Shown: positions 59,201-64,000 of the stretch, one piece after another
How positions within the stretch are numbered: the stretch's first letter is position 1
Layout: each line of letters starts with the position of its first letter
Translations under genes and position numbers: made by a program
The notes under the pieces: generated by a model
The model's database searches: none
What the model was told of the DNA's origin: nothing
The model's input: the letters and a program-made list of their open reading frames with translations, nothing else
Source: Bimastos eiseni
Taxonomy: Eukaryota; Annelida; Clitellata; Crassiclitellata; Lumbricidae
Assembly (NCBI GenBank): GCA_959347315.1
Contig: OY365806.1
Location: 51,574,068-51,638,067, forward strand
Direction of reading: 5' to 3'
Length of the DNA stretch: 64,000 nucleotides

Positions 59201-62200
59201 TGTTTAAGACACCCCAAGGAACAATAGGGCAGAAATTCTTCAGTTCACCAGTTGTGGAATGATTTGGATGATAGACACTATCTCAGTTTTGAAGAGGATG
59301 ATAGGAGAGATAGACACAGGTTAGCTTGCAGTGCTTCTAACATCTGAGCCATTTAAACCCATGTTATGTTATACGATGCAATACAACTGCAGTGCAATTG
59401 AGCATGATTTACTTGCTCAAGGTCAGTAAGCAGTAACTTCCTTGGATTGAATCCTTACAAGGATTGAAACCATGTTACAGGTCAAAAGCTCTAGTCAACC
59501 TGTCACCATTTAGTTAAGTGCAAATTGTAATCTCATATGCAGACAAAGCTTGGTGCTCCTAATAACAACAAAATGCTACTTCAGCATTTCAAATTTCCCA
59601 AACAACTTACTTTCTTGATTTCTCTATAAAATCATAGAAAACTATGCAGCTCAAATCCAACCTTTTTCATGATCCTCGATATTGGCACAACGGTAGATCA
59701 ACGTGTTGTTGTTTTGGCAAGTCCAACACAAATCAGTCATTGGCTTGCACGTCGTGATGAATGGAATGAGTTGAAGCCAGTTCTGTTTGAAGGTCGAAAA
59801 TCCTGCGACTCGTTTTCCATGTTGTTCCATGCACGTTTTGTATAGGTCGTACACTTTGGTCTTGGTGTGGCTCGATGGCAGCAACTTGATATCATCCCGC
59901 TTAGATCTAGGAACCCTTCCAGGAAGCATCATCGCATGCTCGCTGGCATAATTTGTCAGGAAGCGAATGATATCTTCAATTTCGCTAAACTGAAAGCAGT
60001 GGGTGTTGTTCTTACGTCTACCGCTTTGTTTTTATTTTGGTGTTAAACCCCTTCTGTTTTATACCACTTGAGAATCCCCGTCAGTTTGTCCTGGCTAATC
60101 CCGTGGATGAACTTAAAGGTTGTACGGCAGATCTGACAGCTTTTCAAATAATATAATGTTCGCTGATGTTGATGCACCGCTTGGCTGGATTTCCTGCTGC
60201 AACAAGTCTCATCGGACATGTTTATTGTGCAAGAAATTTTGCCGAGTAGCACCAACATTTGATCCCGTGGGACAAGTGCAGCCATTTCCATTCTACGCCT
60301 GACCATGTCCTCCGGAGCATACTGGCTACTGCATGGGAGTCCGTTATTAGGTTTACATTGACATCTACAAATAAGCAACCCATATAAAAACATTTTTTCT
60401 ATTTATCAAATTCATTTCAGTTTGCTTTTATAAAAGCCATGCAACAAAAATGCAAAGCCAATGCTAAAAGCCCTGCATTCAAAACAAACAGCAATTTACA
60501 AGATTTTCGTATAGGAGTCGCAGTGAATCAGAAACAGTACTTGAATGTCTATAAACAAGGATCCTGTGGTGCACAGTATTTTAAAAAATAATCGGGGCTT
60601 ACCTGAATTCAACCGCTTTCTGATATTCAACGGCATTGTCATCAGTTACAAACTCGCTAGATGTTTTAGCGTGCGTAATGACATCTTCGAAATTCGAAAC
60701 ATTCATTTCATTTTCTTCTTGGTCATCTGAATCGTTGTTGGCATCAGATTCTGTCCGAAAATCATCATCACCAAAACCCTCGCTTTCATCGCGATCGTCA
60801 TCGCGATCGATGATCAAATACTCTTGCAACAATTCGTGCACTTTTGCTCGATCCGACCCTTTAGCATTAATCAAATTCGCGATAATCTCTTCCATTTTCG
60901 ACGATTAAGTATTTCAAAATCAACAAACTAGAATGCATTCCGTGTGTGCGTGACATTTAAAGAGATCGGGTCATACCGAGTGTGCATGCGCATAGCTGAC
61001 CTTAAAACCATCAGCCAACCGCTGTTCAAGATTGTATCATGTGATCAAATCACGCGCTTTGGTTGCTAACCATGTATCGGTTATTGTTTACATAAGTCGA
61101 CCTCATTCTGGGCAATCTGTGTGCGTAATAAATAGGCTAAGGTCATATGTTATTAATAGAACAGGAAAAGGAGATATTCTGCTTCAAAACGAGACCGGGA
61201 AGGCAGGAAATCTCGAACCATAACCTAATTAAATATGACAACAAAGATAGTGAAATCTGAACCGAAATTATGATTTTCTGTCTTGTAGCATTATAGGGCT
61301 GTTGGTAAAAATCTTTTTTGAAGCATTTATAAAAGTCCAAACAAAAGTTTTATATATTATTTGTATTAAATATATATTTTTGTAATCGTTTCTGCATTAA
61401 TATCAATTACGAGCAGTTTAAGGTTTCACGTCATTTTTGGTCATTTTAAGCCTGATTGTATCCAGCGACAAGCGACTGATTTGGTAAAATTTTTCCACAT
61501 ACTTTTTTTAGTTACAGAATATCATTTCAGTATTTACCTTAGAGCTGTACCGATTAATCGGCGGGCCGATTATAAAGATATCGGCAATATCGGATATCCG
61601 CAAGATAATCGGCGCCGATGTTAATAATTATTTATTTTATTTTATAATATTATTTTCAGTCTATAAAAGCAAAATGACGACAGCAACATCACTGGGTCTG
61701 TGAAGGACGGCATTTTGTTTTGTTTCCATATCGTGTCGTCGAGCCAATGGCTTCTTCAGACCAGTGGTGAGACCATCCACTGTACTAGTATAGACCATGG
61801 GAATGTGTCAACTTAGGTCTTGTGCAGAGTGAGTCATAGTGCCTGCTTATGGGCCAAGGAATGGCTGGCCAATTGAAGCCAAGGAACGGCTGGCCAATTC
61901 AACAGAGAAACCGATGAATGTACATCGTGGAGGCATGCCTAATGAATACATGCTAGCTGCCAATCGTCTGAGAGGCTGAGACTAGATGGGTGGCTGTGAA
62001 TTGGCCAGCCGTTCCTTGGCCGTTAATTACCCTGGGCACAGTTCGACGGGGGGCGGTGTGTCTAAGCTGTATTGCTTGCCTAAGATTAGTCCCCAACTTC
62101 ATGCATACGTCTCTTATGGAGCAAGTGTTTGCTTGTATCACAACAATAGGCAGTAACAGTAGGTCTATCTTTTGGAACCGGACATCTTGGGAAACAATGA

Positions 62201-62766
62201 AATAATCGGCTAAATAATCGGCAATAATTGGTATCGGCATAATCAGCAAAAAGTGACATCGGTACAGCTCTAATATATATATATATATATACATACATGG
62301 GGTGGAATGGCTTGTCTTCAATGGCTTGTTTTAATGTGTCCACATCATAATTTGAAATTCTGAACAAGTAGTGAATGTTTGGAGGACATGACTTTTATTT
62401 TGACATTTATTTATGTGGCACAGGTTTTGAAAGTGGCTATACTTGCCGAGAAATATGCTGTGGACTACACGTGGTATGTGGATACCATACTGAACCTGAT
62501 AAGAGTCGCTGGAGACTACGTTAGTGAAGAGGTAACTCAAATGTTACATGTATTTAAGGTCAGGAACAGGACTTACTAGAAACATATTCTTGAATTCAGT
62601 TTCTGCTTTATGACTTTAGTTTTCAGCCTTGAAGTGTAAAGAGCCCTTTTAAAAATGCAGTTTGTGATTGATTGTCTTTTTTGCATTTCAGGTGTGGTAT
62701 AGAGTGATACAGATAGTTATAAATCGTGATGATGTTCAGGGTTATGCAGCTAAGACTGTCTTTGAG
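44202..62766 (+). CDS. AP2A: AP-2 complex subunit alpha (alpha-adaptin), 5' part of gene
   Basis: Large subunit of the AP-2 clathrin adaptor, which links plasma-membrane PtdIns(4,5)P2 and cargo to clathrin during endocytosis. Coding exons: 44202-44265, 45858-45926, 47397-47539, 48898-49091, 49869-49998, 50518-50619, 51948-52056, about 52890-53109, 53384-53480, 54951-55088, 62424-62531, 62692-62766. All introns are GT-AG and phases join cleanly, giving about 483 residues. The protein starts [19 protein letters not shown], carries the basic YQKKKYVCK cluster (residues 52-60; in mammals this lysine triplet binds PtdIns(4,5)P2), and continues through the alpha-helical trunk to GYAAKTVFE. Alpha-adaptins are about 940-980 residues, so the rest of the trunk, the hinge and the ear lie beyond the right edge. 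No stop or frameshift is seen. Introns 1, 6, 9 and 10 contain nested mobile elements; introns 2, 3, 4, 5, 7, 8 and 11 show little beyond simple repeats and one SINE. Confidence 0.96.
45418..45752. mobile_element. hAT-type MITE in AP-2 alpha intron 1
   Basis: A 335-bp non-coding element with inverted ends CAGCATTTCCCAAACTGTG and, on the other strand, CAGCATTTCCCAATCTTTT. A perfect 8-bp duplication CTCTAAAA flanks it at 45410-45417 and 45753-45760. GTGGAACC words lie inside both ends. Confidence 0.88.
45858..45926 (+). CDS. AP2A: AP-2 alpha coding exon 2
   Basis: Completes Cys22 and encodes [19 protein letters not shown] up to Lys44 and the first base of Gly45. Acceptor TTTTAACAG, donor GTATGC. 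Confidence 0.95.
46055..46349 (+). mobile_element. GTGTAACAAG hAT MITE, copy 2 (AP-2 alpha intron 2)
   Basis: A 295-bp copy, colinear with 18619-18917. Ends CAGAGGTGTAACAAGG and, on the other strand, CAGGGGTGTAACAAGC. Flanks GTGGAGTG and GTGAGGTG agree at 6 of 8 bases. Confidence 0.85.
46690..46855 (-). repeat. tRNA-derived SINE (AP-2 alpha intron 2)
   Basis: On the minus strand a tRNA-like head reads TGGCCGATCGGTTAGAGCAG (A-box region near 46822-46842) and then GGTTCGATCCT (B box, 46776-46786), followed by a short body. No proper tRNA cloverleaf closes around it, so it is a SINE head. The 3' limit is approximate. Confidence 0.6.
47397..47539 (+). CDS. AP2A: AP-2 alpha coding exon 3
   Basis: Encodes Gly45 to Ile92: [18 protein letters not shown], then [20 protein letters not shown] up to TEKQI. 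Contains the basic phosphoinositide-binding cluster. Donor GTAAGT, phase 0. Confidence 0.95.
48898..49091 (+). CDS. AP2A: AP-2 alpha coding exon 4
   Basis: Encodes residues 93-156 ([19 protein letters not shown], then [20 protein letters not shown]) and part of Gly157. Acceptor GTTGTAG, donor GTCAGT. Confidence 0.95.
49869..49998 (+). CDS. AP2A: AP-2 alpha coding exon 5
   Basis: Encodes residues 157-200 ([20 protein letters not shown] through HLLNDQNM). Acceptor TTATAACAG, donor GTATAT. Confidence 0.95.
50518..50619 (+). CDS. AP2A: AP-2 alpha coding exon 6
   Basis: Encodes 34 residues, [20 protein letters not shown] through VSRLSR. Acceptor TTCTGTAG, donor GTGAGC, both phase 0. Confidence 0.95.
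50885..51330 (-). pseudogene. L2/CR1-like LINE 3' end in AP-2 alpha intron 6
   Basis: The minus frame reads [35 protein letters not shown] and [17 protein letters not shown], the C-terminal signature of L2/CR1 reverse transcriptases (LHWLPVxxRIxYKI...LAPxYLxDLL...R.LRS). The 3' end GTGCTATATAAATTTTTGCA followed by (AATG)n is L2-like. 51340-51830 upstream shows no clear continuation. Confidence 0.8.
51948..52056 (+). CDS. AP2A: AP-2 alpha coding exon 7
   Basis: Encodes [20 protein letters not shown] and [16 protein letters not shown]. Acceptor TTTTGTAG, donor GTAAGT, ends in phase 1. Confidence 0.95.
52384..52424. repeat. (TTGA)n microsatellite
   Basis: Short TTGA/GATT run in AP-2 alpha intron 7. 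Confidence 0.85.
52890..53109 (+). CDS. AP2A: AP-2 alpha coding exon 8
   Basis: Encodes [40 protein letters not shown], then [20 protein letters not shown]. The 5' edge is uncertain. The acceptor may be TTGTTGAAG (exon from 52890, length close to other alpha-adaptins) or ACTGTAG (exon from 52878, adding VIVE before DAG). Both keep the frame. Donor GTTAGC. Confidence 0.88.
53384..53480 (+). CDS. AP2A: AP-2 alpha coding exon 9
   Basis: Encodes [20 protein letters not shown] and [12 protein letters not shown], with an Arg codon split at the left. Acceptor TTTCTATAG, donor GTGAGT. Confidence 0.95.
53541..54420 (-). mobile_element. GAGACC-rich hAT-like element, copy D (AP-2 alpha intron 9)
   Basis: Reverse-oriented copy starting CAGTGTTATATGCAAGACTT. 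It aligns through the whole of the full-length copy at 41559-42417 except for the outermost right end, which stops at CACTAAAAAACA, so the terminal repeat there is lost. It carries a nested 63-bp insertion at 54121-54183. Confidence 0.8.
54117..54187. mobile_element. 63-bp piggyBac-like micro-MITE
   Basis: The element is 54121-54183, a near-minimal foldback: CCCTTTAACGACCAGC at the left and its exact complement GCTGGTCGTTAAAGGG at the right, with a 31-bp centre. TTAA lies on each side (54117-54120, 54184-54187). CCCTTT ends with TTAA targets are typical of piggyBac-type elements. The same position in the paralogous element copy at 41559-42417 has a single TTAA and no insert. Confidence 0.85.
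54951..55088 (+). CDS. AP2A: AP-2 alpha coding exon 10
   Basis: Encodes 46 residues, [46 protein letters not shown]. Acceptor TGCTTTTTAG, donor GTGAGA, both phase 0. Confidence 0.96.
55089..56455. other. AP-2 alpha intron 10, left part: no gene seen
   Basis: Non-coding apart from a short GTAT run at 55126-55149. No element ends recognised. Confidence 0.45.
56460..56935 (-). pseudogene. second, diverged copy of the DUF7869-like gene's last exon
   Basis: The minus strand near 56935-56880 reads [14 protein letters not shown], matching [14 protein letters not shown] of the main gene's last exon. Nucleotides 56465-56515 match 57500-57550 (GTGTCAACTGGCAAAGACA against GTGTCAACCGGCGAAGACA). The reading frame in between is broken. 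It is either an older tandem copy or a degraded alternative last exon. Confidence 0.6.
57388..60895 (-). pseudogene. DUF7869-like gene nested antisense in AP-2 alpha intron 10
   Basis: A spliced gene of unknown function from a family greatly expanded in aquatic animals; I name it from its DUF7869 signature. Exons on the minus strand: 60895-60603 (MEEIIANL..., acidic tail [16 protein letters not shown]), 60364 to about 60043 ([11 protein letters not shown], then [19 protein letters not shown]), about 60031-59662 ([28 protein letters not shown]), 58968 to about 58216 or 58136 ([40 protein letters not shown]) and 57911-57388 ([16 protein letters not shown] through [14 protein letters not shown] and stop). 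Introns 1 and 3 have good GT-AG sites and joining phases. Lesions: an A7 run at 58466-58472 shifts the frame just before GHTKF, and exons 2 and 3 are separated by a frame change plus a stop at 60031-60045. The family's role is not known to me. Conserved Asp residues in SFDYAQ, CDNCSGQ and APDW hint at an RNase-H-like transposase fold, which is inference. Confidence 0.75.
60900..61100 (-). promoter_or_regulatory. candidate promoter of the nested DUF7869-like gene
   Basis: Upstream of the ATG at 60895 on the minus strand there is a palindromic TGCGCATGCA (NRF1-like, 60983-60992), a TCTTTAAATG TATA-like stretch near 60957-60966, and CACATGATAC/TGATTTGATCACATG near 61035-61052. Motif matches only. 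Confidence 0.3.
61101..61538. other. AP-2 alpha intron 10, right part: no gene seen
   Basis: AT-rich non-coding; possible flank of the nested gene's element. Confidence 0.4.
61540..62272. mobile_element. non-autonomous element with ATCGGC subterminal repeats
   Basis: Inverted ends TAGAGCTGTACCGATTAATC and, on the other strand at the right, TAGAGCTGTACCGATGTCAC. Both subterminal zones are dense in AATCGGC and ATATCGG words. No clear target duplication was found (the right flank is a TA run), so the hAT assignment is by style only. 61850-62040 contains repeated GGCTGGCCAATT words in both orientations. Non-coding. Confidence 0.65.
62424..62531 (+). CDS. AP2A: AP-2 alpha coding exon 11
   Basis: Encodes 36 residues, [20 protein letters not shown] through AGDYVSEE. 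Acceptor GGCACAG, donor GTAACT, both phase 0. Confidence 0.96.
62692..62766 (+). CDS. AP2A: AP-2 alpha coding exon 12 (last in window)
   Basis: Encodes 25 residues, [20 protein letters not shown] then KTVFE. Acceptor TTGCATTTCAG, donor GTTTGT. The next exon is past the window edge. Confidence 0.95.
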
Positions 62767-63540
62767 GTTTGTGAAATATTGTTCAAAATCTGTTGAACAT
62801 TCAAGATCGTAAAAGATTTAATTGTGACTAGACTTTTATCTGTATTAAACATTTTTCACCTGCGTATTAATATTATATATAAGTATCAATATAATATATG
62901 AATTAACTATCACAGTCAGTCAACAAAGGAATAATCAATAGTTTGATGATTTATTTATAAAATTGTTAGGATTAGTTATTATAATATTTATAAGGAATCA
63001 AAGAAGTATGTTTAATCATAATGTCAAATGCTTAGAAGAACTTACGACTATAACGGTTATTTAGCCTCATTATCTGATAAAAGTGAAACTTACATTTTTG
63101 CCTTATGTGAATTTCACTTTTCTTGCTTTCATGCTTGCAAAGTCATCTCATCTATCTATCACTGATGAAGCTTTTTTGCTGACATAGTTATTGTCAATTT
63201 GACATAGTTCGTCAATTTTCCTTCATAGCTAAAAGTTAACGAATCGACTTGTTATGTCAACAAGATGTGAAAATTTCTTTCTCCCGATTATCTCCCTAAA
63301 AACAAGTGGCACAACGTTACATATGGATTTTCTAGTTCTGTGCATAATAGGTCGTTTGGTGAACCCTACCTTAATAGAACATAATATGAGCAATATATCA
63401 ATCAATCAATGAAATTTGACATAGCACCTCTTCAAGAAATCTACTCAAGAAATCTAGCACTCTCTGAGCTAGCCAACATCATGTCAATTGTAGTTTCAAC
63501 GACTGTTAGAAGAATTAGCAAAACAGTGCATAGTAAGCTA
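62767..63540. other. AP-2 alpha intron 12, no further exon seen
   Basis: AT-rich. I looked for the residues that follow KTVFE in alpha-adaptins and did not find them before the window ends. Confidence 0.6.
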
Positions 63541-63544
63541 AAAG

Positions 63545-63810
63545 AGTCACCAATGGGTAGCCCACTTACAGGCGTGGAACCAACCAACAGATCACAGTCA
63601 AAAGCTGATAGAGTCTCTGTGCCAAGCTGCACCAAAAGGGTAGAGCGAAGACAGCCGAGATCAATTTACAAACACGGGGATGGTGTCGACGAGTAGTCTG
63701 TCATTAGTGGAAGATGACGCACGTCCGGATATTCGTCGAGGTTCAAGGAGGATGTAGAAGAGGCATTCTTCGCGTGCTGGTCGGTAGATTGAATAGCCAC
63801 CGGTCACTAT
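63545..63810. repeat. dispersed repeat, copy 2 (pairs with 60-340)
   Basis: Same orientation as the copy at the left edge. Best matches are GGATATTCGTCGAGG, CAAGGAGGATGTAGAAGAGG and GGTAGATTGAATAGCCACCG. 63811-64000 is unrecognised. Confidence 0.6.
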
Positions 63811-64000
63811 TGTTCGAAGTCTCTCCAAATGTCAGCCACATTCCACCAAAAAAAAGCACTTGGCTAAAGTAGGGGGCATAACAGCCACACGGCTGAGAAT
63901 CGATCGCATTCAGCCACATGGCCTACACAACTTGCAAACAAAATGCCCGTTAAACGCACAAATTCCTTGTCAAAGTCGACGAAAATGTCCAGTATGTAAC

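Overview
This window is animal nuclear DNA, AT-rich and intron-rich. It holds one conserved host gene, the 5' half of the gene for the AP-2 clathrin adaptor alpha subunit (alpha-adaptin), on the + strand from 44202 to the right edge. Almost everything else is transposon-derived. hAT, Tc1/mariner, PIF/Harbinger-like and piggyBac-like elements, tRNA-headed SINEs and L2/CR1-like LINE tails, together with many scattered AGGCCTA words, suggest a marine invertebrate, perhaps a deuterostome. I cannot name the species.

Layout. 1-16 kb: dispersed and degenerate tandem repeats, a GAGACC-rich hAT-like element, a small hAT MITE, a long-armed foldback element, a deletion derivative of a DD37D mariner, a 700-bp ATGT array, a decayed hAT transposase tail and a SINE. 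16-21 kb: a nearly complete BED-finger hAT element and a hAT MITE, both inside one TCTA microsatellite, then a CT-rich microsatellite and a 1-kb non-coding hAT-like element. 21.9-23.3 kb: a complete Tc1-like element with an uninterrupted 352-codon transposase. 23.3-31.5 kb: LINE tail, tandem duplications, hAT debris, a 3.8-kb TTF/ZMYM1-like hAT element with a perfect target duplication but a broken gene, and a long MITE copy. 31.5-44 kb: mostly non-coding DNA, with a candidate promoter and untranslated first exon for the adaptor gene near 33.7-34.1 kb and several MITEs.

44.2-62.8 kb: twelve coding exons of the AP-2 alpha gene give about 483 residues of the N-terminal trunk; the rest lies beyond the window. 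Its introns hold nested elements. The largest intron (55089-62423) contains an antisense, multi-exon DUF7869-like gene (60895 down to 57388) with at least one frameshift, and a second diverged copy of its tail. Intron 9 holds a GAGACC element that itself carries a 63-bp piggyBac-like micro-element between TTAA sites. A paralogous empty site for that insertion lies at 41853.

The genes do not form an operon or pathway. The adaptor gene is the host locus, and the other coding sequences belong to transposons or transposon-like genes. The Tc1 transposase is the only mobile-element gene here that looks fully intact.
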